Of a stretch of DNA of 18,417 nucleotides, positions 7,266 through 15,624 are shown in pieces. Source of the stretch: JAJTHJ01 sp046316025 (GTDB lineage: Bacteria; Pseudomonadota; Gammaproteobacteria; Burkholderiales; Burkholderiaceae_F); NCBI GenBank assembly GCA_046316025.1, contig JBKCXU010000134.1:1-18417 (forward strand). The letters run 5' to 3'. The translations under genes were made by a program, and so were the position numbers. Numbering within the stretch: the stretch's first letter is position 1; every line of letters starts with the position of its first letter. Below the pieces are notes generated by a model. That model had not been told where the DNA came from and searched no databases. It was given only the letters and a program-made list of their open reading frames with translations.

Positions 7266-7368
7266 GCGACCCTTACCCGCCCGCCGTGCGGCCACCCTCT
7301 CCCGCTGACGCGGGCAAGGGCTTTCTCCCCTCGCCCGCATCAGCGGGAGAGGGGCGGGGGTGAGGGTC
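7266..7368. repeat. Palindromic repeat family B, copy 2 (3' end of hscB)
   Basis: About 103 bp. The core inverted repeat is CCCTCTCCCGCTGACGCGGGC (7295-7315) against GCCCGCATCAGCGGGAGAGGG (7333-7353), 20 of 21 paired. On the minus strand it begins CCCTCACCCC, as copies 1 and 3 do, and ends in a degenerate version of the family terminus (GGGTAAGGG instead of GGGTGAGGG). The hscB reading frame enters it at codon 174 and stops within that terminus. Confidence 0.85.
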
Positions 7369-7887
7369 TCGTTCATCAAGCTTGTCGCCTGCCGCCGCAA
7401 CCTCGGCCGCGAACTTCTCGACGAACATCAACTGCCGCACCAGCGCAGCCGCCGCCGCGTAGTCGCCGCGCGCATCGAGCGCGTCGGCCAACTGCTCGAG
7501 CAGCTCGGCGCGCACACCGTCTACGTCGGCGCGCAACCGCTTGAGCGCCGGTCGTTCGGCGCCTTCTTCCAAGGCCTCGCGCCACTGCATCTGCTGCATC
7601 AGAAACGCGGCCGGCATCGCCGTGTTGGACTCCGCGGCAATCGGCACGCCGTGCAGTTCGCACAGATACGCGGCGCGCTTGACGGGCGAGCGCAAGGTGC
7701 CGACCGCCTCGTTCGCATGCGCGGCCCACTGCATCGCCACGCGCTTTTCGGCGCCGCTGGCAGCACCAAAGCGGTCGGGATGCACCTGCGCCTGCACGCT
7801 GCGGTAAGACTGCTCCAGCGCGCCCAGATCGAGCGCAAAGCGCGCCGGCAACTGGAACAGGCTGAAGTAGTCGGGTTGGGCGGGCAT
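7273..7887 (-). CDS. hscB: Fe-S assembly co-chaperone HscB, with repeat-encoded C-terminal tail
   Basis: A J-domain co-chaperone (204 residues) that delivers IscU to HscA and stimulates its ATPase. The HPD motif is at residues 36-38, in VQAQVHPDRF. The C-terminal IscU-binding helices run from about 90 to 170 (FLMQQMQWREALEE, then RQLMFVEKFAAEV). Orthologues are about 171-176 residues. Here the family-like part ends near R173, and the last 31 residues (from DPHPRPSPADAGEG) are encoded by the family B repeat, which also supplies the TAA. I chose ATG 7887 (MPAQPDYFSLFQL) by family. No Shine-Dalgarno sequence is visible before it, and a family A repeat ends 16 bases upstream. The frame is also open upstream to 8004 through that repeat, so an N-terminal extension is possible but unlikely. 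Confidence 0.93.
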   Translation of the reverse strand: MPAQPDYFSLFQLPARFALDLGALEQSYRSVQAQVHPDRFGAASGAEKRVAMQWAAHANEAVGTLRSPVKRAAYLCELHGVPIAAESNTAMPAAFLMQQMQWREALEEGAERPALKRLRADVDGVRAELLEQLADALDARGDYAAAAALVRQLMFVEKFAAEVAAAGDKLDERDPHPRPSPADAGEGRKPLPASAGEGGRTAGG

Positions 7888-7902
7888 TGCGGAAAAGATT
7901 TT

Positions 7903-7973
7903 GTCGTTCCCGCGCAAGCGGGGACCCAAGGACGCGGGCGAACGGTACTGGGTTCCCGCTTGCGCGGGAACGA
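7903..7973. repeat. Palindromic repeat family A, copy between iscA and hscB
   Basis: A 71 bp element with a perfect 20 bp inverted repeat, GTCGTTCCCGCGCAAGCGGG (7903-7922) / CCCGCTTGCGCGGGAACGAC (7954-7973), separated by 31 bases. It is the second copy of the sequence found inside the Nudix gene. In the isc transcript it would form a very stable hairpin between iscA and hscB. It is not followed by a U-tract, so it is not a standard terminator. Confidence 0.9.
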
Positions 7974-7984
7974 CGAGAGAGAAG

Positions 7985-8308
7985 CTATACGCGGAACGAC
8001 TCACCGCAGCCGCAGCGATCCTTCTCCTGCGGATTGTTGAACTGGAAACCTTCGTTCAAGCCCTCGCGCACGAAGTCGAGTTCGGTGCCGTCCAGATACG
8101 GCAGGCTCTTGGGGTCGATGAAGACCTTGACGCCGTGGCTTTCGAAGGTCGTATCGTCGGCCTGCGCGGCATCGGCGTACTCGAGCTTGTATGCCATGCC
8201 CGAGCAGCCTGTCGTACGCACACCCAAGCGCAGCCCCAGCCCCTTGCCGCGCCGCGCGAGAAAACCGCTGACGTGCTGCGCGGCGCGCTCGGTCAATGTG
8301 ACGGCCAT
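7985..8308 (-). CDS. iscA: Iron-sulfur cluster assembly protein IscA
   Basis: A 107-residue A-type carrier that accepts clusters from IscU and passes them to apo-proteins. The three conserved cysteines C35, C99 and C101 sit at exactly the E. coli IscA positions (TTGCSG and RCGCGESF). The start ATG 8308 (MAVTLTERAA) is preceded by the purine-rich GGGAGGGCAGG; the frame is open to 8335 inside iscU but the family starts here. It lies 23 bases after iscU, and its TAG is 11 bases from the family A repeat. Confidence 0.96.
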   Translation of the reverse strand: MAVTLTERAAQHVSGFLARRGKGLGLRLGVRTTGCSGMAYKLEYADAAQADDTTFESHGVKVFIDPKSLPYLDGTELDFVREGLNEGFQFNNPQEKDRCGCGESFRV

Positions 8309-8331
8309 CGCCCTGCCCTCCCGCTGCGGCC

Positions 8332-8739
8332 TCACGCCGCCTTCTTCTCTTCGACGGCTGCGCCGTGCTTGGCCTTGTAGTCCTGCACGGCGGCCTTGAT
8401 CGCGTCCTCGGCCAGGATCGAGCAGTGAATCTTCACCGGCGGTAGCGCCAACTCGGCGGCGATCTCAGTGTTGCGGATATTCATCGCGTCGTCGAGCGAC
8501 TTGCCCTTGACCCACTCGGTGACGAGCGACGAACTCGCAATCGCCGAGCCGCAGCCGTAAGTCTTGAAGCGCGCATCCTCGATCGTGCCGTCGGCGCCGA
8601 CTTTGATTTGCAGCTTCATCACGTCGCCGCAGGCCGGCGCGCCGACCATGCCGGTGCCGACCGAGTCGTCGCCCTTGTCGAAGGAGCCGACGTTGCGCGG
8701 ATTTTCGTAGTGGTCGATGACTTTTTCGCTGTATGCCAT
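8332..8739 (-). CDS. iscU: Fe-S cluster assembly scaffold IscU
   Basis: A 135-residue scaffold on which IscS-derived sulfur and iron form [2Fe-2S] clusters. Cluster residues C37, D39, C63, H105 and C106 are present, and the HscA recognition motif LPPVK lies at 99-103, all at E. coli positions. GGGAG sits at proper spacing before ATG 8739, which is 25 bases after iscS. The C-terminus carries a short Lys/Glu/Ala tail (AAVEEKKAA) beyond the usual end, a common variation. Confidence 0.97.
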   Translation of the reverse strand: MAYSEKVIDHYENPRNVGSFDKGDDSVGTGMVGAPACGDVMKLQIKVGADGTIEDARFKTYGCGSAIASSSLVTEWVKGKSLDDAMNIRNTEIAAELALPPVKIHCSILAEDAIKAAVQDYKAKHGAAVEEKKAA

Positions 8740-8764
8740 TTGCGTACTCCCGAAGTCCCGGCGG

Positions 8765-9973
8765 CTAGTGCGCCGCCCATTGCACGGTGTTCAGATCGAT
8801 ACCCTCTTGATGCATTTCCCACAGCGGCGAGAGTTCCCGCAGCTTGGCCACCTTGCGCTGGAGCAGGTCAACCGTGTAATCGACCTCCTGCTCGGTGGTA
8901 AACCGGCCGAGGGTGAAGCGGATCGAGCTGTGCGCCAGTTCGTCGCTGCGGCCCAGTGCGCGCAGCACATAGGACGGCTCCAGGCTCGCCGAGGTACAGG
9001 CCGAGCCCGAGGACACCGCGATGTCCTTGACCGCCATGATCAACGACTCGCCCTCGACGAAGTTGAAGCTCATGTTCAGGTTGTGCGCCACGCGTTGCGT
9101 CATGTCGCCGTTGACGTAGACCTCCTCGATCTGCGTGAGGCCACGCCACAGCCGGTCGCGCAGCATGCGGATGCGCTCGATCTCGGTCGGCATCTCCAGC
9201 CGCGCCAGACGAAACGCCTCGCCGATGCCGACGATCTGGTGCGTGGGCAGCGTGCCCGAGCGCAGGCCGCGCTCGTGCCCGCCGCCGTGCATCTGCGCTT
9301 CCAGCCGCACACGCGGCTTGCGCCGCACGTACAGCGCGCCCACGCCCTTCGGCCCGTAGGTCTTGTGCGCGGAGAACGACATCAGATCGACCTTCAACTG
9401 CGCCAGATCGATCGGCAGCTTGCCGGTGGCCTGCGCCGCGTCGACGTGAAAGACGATGCCGCGCTCGCGGCAGATCTCGCCGATCGTCGCCACGTCCTGG
9501 ATCACGCCGATCTCGTTGTTGACCAGCATCGCCGACACGCAGATCGTGTCCGGGCGCAGCGCGGCACGGAAGGCATCCAAGTCGAGCAGACCGTCCTCAC
9601 GTACGTCCAGATAGGCGACCTCGTAACCCTCGCGCTCCAGCTCGCGCATCGTGTCGAGCGTGGCCTTGTGCTCGGTCTTCACCGTGATCAGGTGCCGGCC
9701 CTTGTCCTTGTAGAAATGCGCGGCACCCTTGAGCGCCAGGTTGATCGACTCGGTCGCACCCGAAGTCCAGACGATCTCGCGCGGGTCGGCGTTGACGAGC
9801 GCGGCCACCTGCTCGCGCGCGTCCTCGACCGCCTTTTCGGCCTCCCAACCAAAGGGGTGGCTGCGCGAGGCAGGGTTGCCGAAGTGCTCGTACAGCCAGG
9901 GCACCATCTTGTCCACGACGCGCGGATCGACCGGCGTCGTCGCGGAGTAGTCGAGGTAAAGCGGCAGTTTCAT
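8765..9973 (-). CDS. iscS: Cysteine desulfurase IscS
   Basis: A 402-residue PLP enzyme that removes sulfur from cysteine and donates it to IscU and other acceptors. The PLP lysine K204 lies in SFSAHKTYGPKG, H102 in KTEHKATLD, and the mobile-loop catalytic C326 in SSGSACTSASLEPSYVL. The C-terminus EGIDLNTVQWAAH matches group I IscS. The length fits (404 in E. coli). ATG 9973 overlaps the iscR stop (ATGA) and has GGGAG seven bases upstream within iscR; the long upstream opening to 10150 lies inside iscR and is not coding in this frame. It is tightly coupled to iscR. Confidence 0.98.
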   Translation of the reverse strand: MKLPLYLDYSATTPVDPRVVDKMVPWLYEHFGNPASRSHPFGWEAEKAVEDAREQVAALVNADPREIVWTSGATESINLALKGAAHFYKDKGRHLITVKTEHKATLDTMRELEREGYEVAYLDVREDGLLDLDAFRAALRPDTICVSAMLVNNEIGVIQDVATIGEICRERGIVFHVDAAQATGKLPIDLAQLKVDLMSFSAHKTYGPKGVGALYVRRKPRVRLEAQMHGGGHERGLRSGTLPTHQIVGIGEAFRLARLEMPTEIERIRMLRDRLWRGLTQIEEVYVNGDMTQRVAHNLNMSFNFVEGESLIMAVKDIAVSSGSACTSASLEPSYVLRALGRSDELAHSSIRFTLGRFTTEQEVDYTVDLLQRKVAKLRELSPLWEMHQEGIDLNTVQWAAH

Positions 9974-10479
9974 CGCAGGGCTCCCATCGGTGCCGGCACG
10001 TCGCCGATACGCAAAGCGCGGCCGCGCGAGTCGAGCATCACGCTCGGGCTGGCGACCCGCTGACTCTGCTTGTTGCGCTGTTCGTCGGCCAGGTCTTGCA
10101 GCGTCACGGAGTCCAGATAATCGACGATCACGCGGTTCAGGCTCGCCCACAGGTCGTGCGTCATGCAGCGCTGCTCTTCAGGGGTGCAGTTTTCCTTGCC
10201 GCCGCAGCTGGTGGCGTCGAGTGGTTCGTCGACGGCGTAGATGATGTCGGCCACCGAGATTTCCTTCAGCGGCCGGCCCACCTTGTAGCCGCCGCCGGGG
10301 CCGCGCGTACTGGCGACGAGTTCGTGCCGGCGCAGTTTGCCGAACAGTTGCTCCAGGTAGGAGAGCGAAATGCGCTGCCGTTGGCTGATGCTCGCCAGCG
10401 TCACGGGACCGTGGTGCTGGCGCAGCGCCAAGTCGATCATCGCCGTCACGGCGAAGCGCCCTTTGGTGGTCAGTCTCAT
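9970..10479 (-). CDS. iscR: Fe-S cluster-sensing regulator IscR (Rrf2 family)
   Basis: A 169-residue winged-helix repressor/activator that senses the cell's Fe-S status. The N-terminus MRLTTKGRFAVTAMIDLA and helix-turn-helix region (ISQRQRISLSYLEQLFGKLR, 31-50) are typical, as is RGPGGGYKVGRP. Cluster ligands are C92, C98, C105 and H108. The C98-C105 spacing is one residue longer than in E. coli (C92, C98, C104, H107). ATG 10479 is preceded by AAGG at eight bases. It is the first gene of the isc operon and overlaps iscS by four bases, so the long iscR-iscS intercistronic region seen in E. coli (RyhB target and 3' hairpin) is absent. Confidence 0.96.
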   Translation of the reverse strand: MRLTTKGRFAVTAMIDLALRQHHGPVTLASISQRQRISLSYLEQLFGKLRRHELVASTRGPGGGYKVGRPLKEISVADIIYAVDEPLDATSCGGKENCTPEEQRCMTHDLWASLNRVIVDYLDSVTLQDLADEQRNKQSQRVASPSVMLDSRGRALRIGDVPAPMGALR

Positions 10480-10497
10480 GGTCGGTGCCTTATGCAA

Positions 10498-10510
10498 CCC
10501 GCCGAGCGGG
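10498..10510 (-). promoter_or_regulatory. Small hairpin in the iscR leader
   Basis: A short palindrome, CCCGC-cga-GCGGG, lies 19 bases before the iscR ATG, downstream of the predicted transcription start. It could slow translation or be incidental in GC-rich DNA. Confidence 0.3.
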
Positions 10511-10533
10511 CAAATCCGAGTAACGCGGTCGGG

Positions 10534-10562
10534 ATACTAGGCTATCCGACAAAAACAGTCAA
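10534..10562 (-). promoter_or_regulatory. Predicted sigma70-type promoter of the isc operon
   Basis: On the minus strand the -35 box TTGACT (10557-10562) and the -10 box TAGTAT (10534-10539) are separated by exactly 17 bases. The expected transcription start is near 10527, giving a leader of about 48 bases before the iscR ATG. This is the best promoter match I found in the window. Confidence 0.8.
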
Positions 10563-10566
10563 CTTC
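10542..10566 (-). promoter_or_regulatory. Predicted IscR type 1 operator
   Basis: The minus-strand sequence GTTGACTGTTTTTGTCGGAT matches the core of the IscR type 1 consensus known from E. coli (ATASYYGACTRWWWYAGTCRRSTAT); by hand I count 20 of 25 positions over the full site. It covers the -35 box and much of the spacer, so holo-IscR binding should block RNA polymerase, the autorepression known for E. coli iscR. Confidence 0.72.
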
Positions 10567-10578
10567 TCTCGTGCGGAC

Positions 10579-10609
10579 AAAAGAAAAGCGCCGCGGGCTG
10601 CGCGGCGCT
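10579..10609 (-). terminator. Rho-independent terminator after the phosphatase gene
   Basis: A perfect 9 bp stem AGCGCCGCG / CGCGGCGCT (10587-10595 and 10601-10609) with a 5-base loop is followed on the minus strand by TTTTCTTTT. It lies 22 bases beyond the phosphatase stop and 16 bases before the iscR -35 box, so it insulates the isc promoter from upstream transcription. Confidence 0.87.
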
Positions 10610-10631
10610 TCGCTGTGGCGGGCCGCGGCGT

Positions 10632-11120
10632 TTACGCGGCGGCGTACATCGTGGCGCGCTTGCGCACGACGTCGAGCAGGCCCTGGCAGGCGTCTTCGAC
10701 GTAGTCGAGCACGGTGTTGAAGCCCTCGGGCCCGTCGTAGTACGGGTCGGGCACGGTGGCGGCGTCGTGCTCGCCGGCGTAACGCATCAACAGGTGCAGC
10801 TTGTGCTTGTACTGGCGCGGGCACTGCTGCTGCAGCAGCGCGAGGTTCTCCCAGTCCATCGCCAGGATGAGGTCGAACTTGCGGAAGTCGTCCTGCGTGA
10901 CCTGACGCGCGCGCAGATCGCCGATGGTGTAGCCGCGGCGGGACGCGGCTTCGACCGCGCGCTGATCGGGCGGCTCGCCCACGTGGTAGGCGTGCGTGCC
11001 GGCCGACTCGATGACGACGGCATCGTCGATGCCGGCGTCCGCGACCATCTTGCGGAACACGCCTTGCGCCGTGGGCGAGCGGCAAATGTTGCCCATGCAA
11101 ACGAAGAGCACCTTGGTCAT
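10632..11120 (-). CDS. Low-molecular-weight protein-tyrosine phosphatase
   Basis: A 162-residue cytoplasmic phosphatase. The CX5R P-loop CMGNICRS has C8 and R14, and the general acid is D125 in VPDPYY. I chose ATG 11120 because the family begins a few residues before VLFVC; GTG 11129 is an alternative, and the AAAGG upstream is not well spaced for either. It sits between uvrB and iscR, and from memory this neighbourhood is conserved in betaproteobacteria. The absence of capsule or Wzc-type kinase genes nearby leaves its substrate open. A terminator follows it. Confidence 0.94.
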   Translation of the reverse strand: MTKVLFVCMGNICRSPTAQGVFRKMVADAGIDDAVVIESAGTHAYHVGEPPDQRAVEAASRRGYTIGDLRARQVTQDDFRKFDLILAMDWENLALLQQQCPRQYKHKLHLLMRYAGEHDAATVPDPYYDGPEGFNTVLDYVEDACQGLLDVVRKRATMYAAA

Positions 11121-11250
11121 GATCGTCACGCGCCTTTCTTTTCGGGCCCGCGTTCAGCTGCCCGCTCTATAGCCCCTGGCGGGATCGCCGCCGGAAGCTG
11201 GTTCTAGGTCGATACAAAGTCAAAACGTTCCCAAATCCGCCGAGCGGCGC

Positions 11251-13302
<2,052 letters not shown>

Positions 13303-13374
13303 GGTGGGCTATTGCACCGCAACAGGCCGCGATTCTAGGTGGCGAGGCCGGAAAATCCTAGGACTTTTTGCAGA

Positions 13375-13403
13375 GACTTATGTCACACGTTCAAACAAAT
13401 CAA
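13375..13403 (-). promoter_or_regulatory. Possible uvrB promoter
   Basis: On the minus strand TTGATT (13398-13403) and TAAGTC (13375-13380) are 17 bases apart, about 70 bases before the uvrB start, in the most AT-rich part of the 141-base gap. The -10 match is modest; TAGAAT nearer the gene is an alternative -10 without a good -35. Confidence 0.3.
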
Positions 13404-13443
13404 CAAGTTGCATCGATTGTGACCAGATGTGACGCGGGGCCGA

Positions 13444-14364
13444 TCAGCCGTTCGGGTTGAACGGCTTGCCGAGCGAGGCCGGCATGTTCAGCCGTATCCA
13501 GCGCGGGTTGCGCGAGATCAGTGCCAGCACGACGATGGTCGCCAGATACGGCGTCATCGACAGCCATTGCGGGGGAATCTGCACTCCGGCGCCTTGCAGG
13601 TTGAGTTGCAGCATGCTGACCCCGCCAAAGAGATACGCACCGGCAACGAGCCGTGCCGGTCGCCAGGTGGCAAACACCACCAAGGCAAGCGCGATCCAGC
13701 CGCGGCCCGCCACCATCCCTTCGGCCCACAGCGGCGTGTACACGGTCGAGAGATACGCGCCCGCCAACCCCGCGCAGGCCCCGCCGAAAAGCACCGCCGC
13801 GAGCCGGATCAGCCGCACCGGATAACCGAGTGCGTGCGCCGACTCCGGCGACTCGCCGACCGCGCGCAGCACCAGCCCGCCGCGCGTGCGGAACAGGAAC
13901 CACCATAGCAACACCACCAGCAGCCACGACAAATAGACCATCGCGTGGTAGCCGAACAGCATCGGCCCGAGCAGCGGAATCTCTGCCAACGCGCCTAGGC
14001 CATCCGGCGACCGCGCTGGCAGGCTTTCGCCCGAGTACGGCAGCCCGATAAAGGCGGACACGCCCGCGCCAAAGAGCGCCAGTGCCAGCCCGGTCGCGTA
14101 CTGGTTCGTGTGCAGCCCGAGCGCCAGCAGCGCGAACATCGCCCCCAGCAACATGCCGACACCGGCCCCGGCGACGAAGCCCAGCCCGTAACTGCCGGTC
14201 GCGTGCACCGTGGCGAAGCCGACGACGGCGGCGACCAGCATCATCCCTTCGATACCGAGGTTGACCACCCCGCTGCGCTCGCAGATGAGAATGCCGGTAG
14301 CCGCCAGCAGCAGCGGCGTGCCGGCGTTGAGCGCGGCGGCGATCAGTTGGGCAAGCGCTTCCAT
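13444..14364 (-). CDS. ABC transporter permease, BmpA/YufQ (nucleoside) type
   Basis: A 306-residue inner-membrane permease of the BPD_transp_2 family, the second permease of a nucleoside or sugar-like importer. Its early segment ERSGVVNLGIEGMML (about 26-40) is the family hallmark. Hydrophobic segments continue through GLGFVAGAGVGMLLGAMFAL and AVLFGGACAGLAGAYLSTVY. ATG 14364 (MEALAQLIAAALNAGTPLLL) overlaps the end of the preceding permease gene by 22 bases. A much longer opening in this frame to 15465 lies antiparallel in the first permease and is not a fusion. The substrate is inferred as nucleosides from YufOPQ/BmpA relatives; sequence alone cannot fix it. Confidence 0.9.
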   Translation of the reverse strand: MEALAQLIAAALNAGTPLLLAATGILICERSGVVNLGIEGMMLVAAVVGFATVHATGSYGLGFVAGAGVGMLLGAMFALLALGLHTNQYATGLALALFGAGVSAFIGLPYSGESLPARSPDGLGALAEIPLLGPMLFGYHAMVYLSWLLVVLLWWFLFRTRGGLVLRAVGESPESAHALGYPVRLIRLAAVLFGGACAGLAGAYLSTVYTPLWAEGMVAGRGWIALALVVFATWRPARLVAGAYLFGGVSMLQLNLQGAGVQIPPQWLSMTPYLATIVVLALISRNPRWIRLNMPASLGKPFNPNG

Positions 14365-15416
14365 TGCACGCGATAGGTGATGAAGGTGTCGCAGGCGAGC
14401 AGGAAGAAGAGCAGCAGCCCCTGGTACACGCCGGTCAACGACGACGGCAGGCCGAGCCGCGATTGCGACAGCTCGCCGCCCACGTAGAAAAGCGCCATCA
14501 ACACGCCGGCCGCCACCACGCCGAGCGGATGCAGGCGGCCGACAAAGGCGACGATGATCGCCGCAAAGCCGTACCCGGGCGAGATTGCGGGGGTCAACTG
14601 CCCGACCGGTCCGGCCGCCTCGGCGGCACCGGCGATGCCGGCCAGAGCGCCGGAGACGAGCAGCGTGAACCAGAGAATCTGCCGTTGCGAGAAGCCCGCG
14701 TAGCGCGCCGCCAGCGGCGCCAGACCGGCCACCTTCAACTGGAAGCCGATGAACCCACGCGCCAGCAGCAGCCACGCGATCACCGCCGCCAGCAGCGACA
14801 GCGCAAACCCCAGGTGCAGCCGGGTGCCTTCGAGCAGCAGCGGCATCCGCGCCGCCCGCTCGAAGAGCGCGCTTTGCGGAAAGCCCATCCCCGCCGGGTC
14901 GCGCCACGGCCCGTGCACCAGGTAAGACAGCAGCAGTTGCGCCACGTACACCAGCATCAGGCTGACGAGGATTTCGTTGGCGTTGAAGCGGTCCTTCAGC
15001 CAAGCGGTAATCGCCGCCCAAGCCATGCCGCCGAGGGCAGCCGCCACCAGCACGGCCATCACCATTTCGCCGCCGCTGGCGCGGGTGGCAAGCAGCGCCA
15101 CGCCGCCGCCCGCAATCGCGCCGGCGATCAACTGACCCTCGGCGCCGATGTTCCACACGTTGGCGCGGAAGCACAGCGCCAGGCCCACGCCGCAGAGAAT
15201 GAGCGGGGTGGCCTTGAGCAGCACCTCGGACACGCCGCGCAGCGACGACAGCGGCTGGATGAAAAACACCGCCACCGCCTGCCAAGGGCTCTTGCCGAGC
15301 GCAGCGAAGAGCACCATGCCGCACAGCACGGTCAGCGCGAGGGCGACGACGGGCGACAGCCAGGTCGCCACGCGCGAGGGCGTTGGCCGGGGGATCAGCG
15401 CGAAGGGAAGCGACAT
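14343..15416 (-). CDS. ABC transporter permease, BmpA/YufP (nucleoside) type
   Basis: A 357-residue inner-membrane permease, the first of the pair. A long periplasmic/membrane N-terminal region is followed by the family hallmark FRANVWNIGAEGQLIAGAIA, and later LLLSYLVHGPWRDPAGMGFP and PGYGFAAIIVAFVGRLHPLG. I chose ATG 15416 because GGAG lies six bases upstream; GTG 15434 would place that GGAG within the coding region. It overlaps the second permease gene by 22 bases. It is separated from the ATPase gene by 208 bases, half of which are a family B repeat. Confidence 0.9.
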   Translation of the reverse strand: MSLPFALIPRPTPSRVATWLSPVVALALTVLCGMVLFAALGKSPWQAVAVFFIQPLSSLRGVSEVLLKATPLILCGVGLALCFRANVWNIGAEGQLIAGAIAGGGVALLATRASGGEMVMAVLVAAALGGMAWAAITAWLKDRFNANEILVSLMLVYVAQLLLSYLVHGPWRDPAGMGFPQSALFERAARMPLLLEGTRLHLGFALSLLAAVIAWLLLARGFIGFQLKVAGLAPLAARYAGFSQRQILWFTLLVSGALAGIAGAAEAAGPVGQLTPAISPGYGFAAIIVAFVGRLHPLGVVAAGVLMALFYVGGELSQSRLGLPSSLTGVYQGLLLFFLLACDTFITYRVQWKRLPN

Positions 15417-15469
15417 GAGCCACTCCGAACACACACGTACGCGCGATGTGACCGCTCAGCCCCATTGCA

Positions 15470-15573
15470 GCGGTCTTCCCTCACCCCAACCCCTCTCCCG
15501 GCGGGAGAGGGGCTTTCGACCCTCTCCCCCCGGGCGAGGGTGGCCGCGTAGCGGCCGGGTGAGGGAAGACCGC
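15470..15573. repeat. Palindromic repeat family B, copy 3 (ABC operon gap)
   Basis: A 104 bp element with a perfect 17 bp terminal inverted repeat, GCGGTCTTCCCTCACCC / GGGTGAGGGAAGACCGC (15470-15486, 15557-15573), which extends to about 22 bp with one mismatch. Inside are CCCCTCTCCCG-g-CGGGAGAGGGG (near 15490-15512) and GGCCGC-gta-GCGGCC (near 15542-15556). It occupies half of the 208-base gap between the ATPase and permease genes; the remainder holds no gene and no clear promoter. Confidence 0.9.
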
Positions 15574-15624
15574 CGCAACATTGCGACACAGCCGCGACTC
15601 GCTCGATCTCCAAGGACGCACGCA

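Noticed and set aside
7888..8004. Extended HscB N-terminus reading through the family A repeat
   Set aside because: HscB orthologues begin at the equivalent of MPAQPDYF, and the extension is the typical translated-repeat string (VVPAQAGTQ), so ATG 7887 is preferred.
13446..13464. Hairpin GCCGTTC / GAACGGC at the end of the second permease as a terminator
   Set aside because: It lies inside the coding end and has no U-tract on the minus strand, so I did not call a terminator.
13444..15465. One open frame of about 670 codons that could look like a fused double permease
   Set aside because: Its first 367 codons run through the first permease gene in another frame and give a low-complexity Arg/Gly/Ala translation. 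The true second permease begins at ATG 14364.
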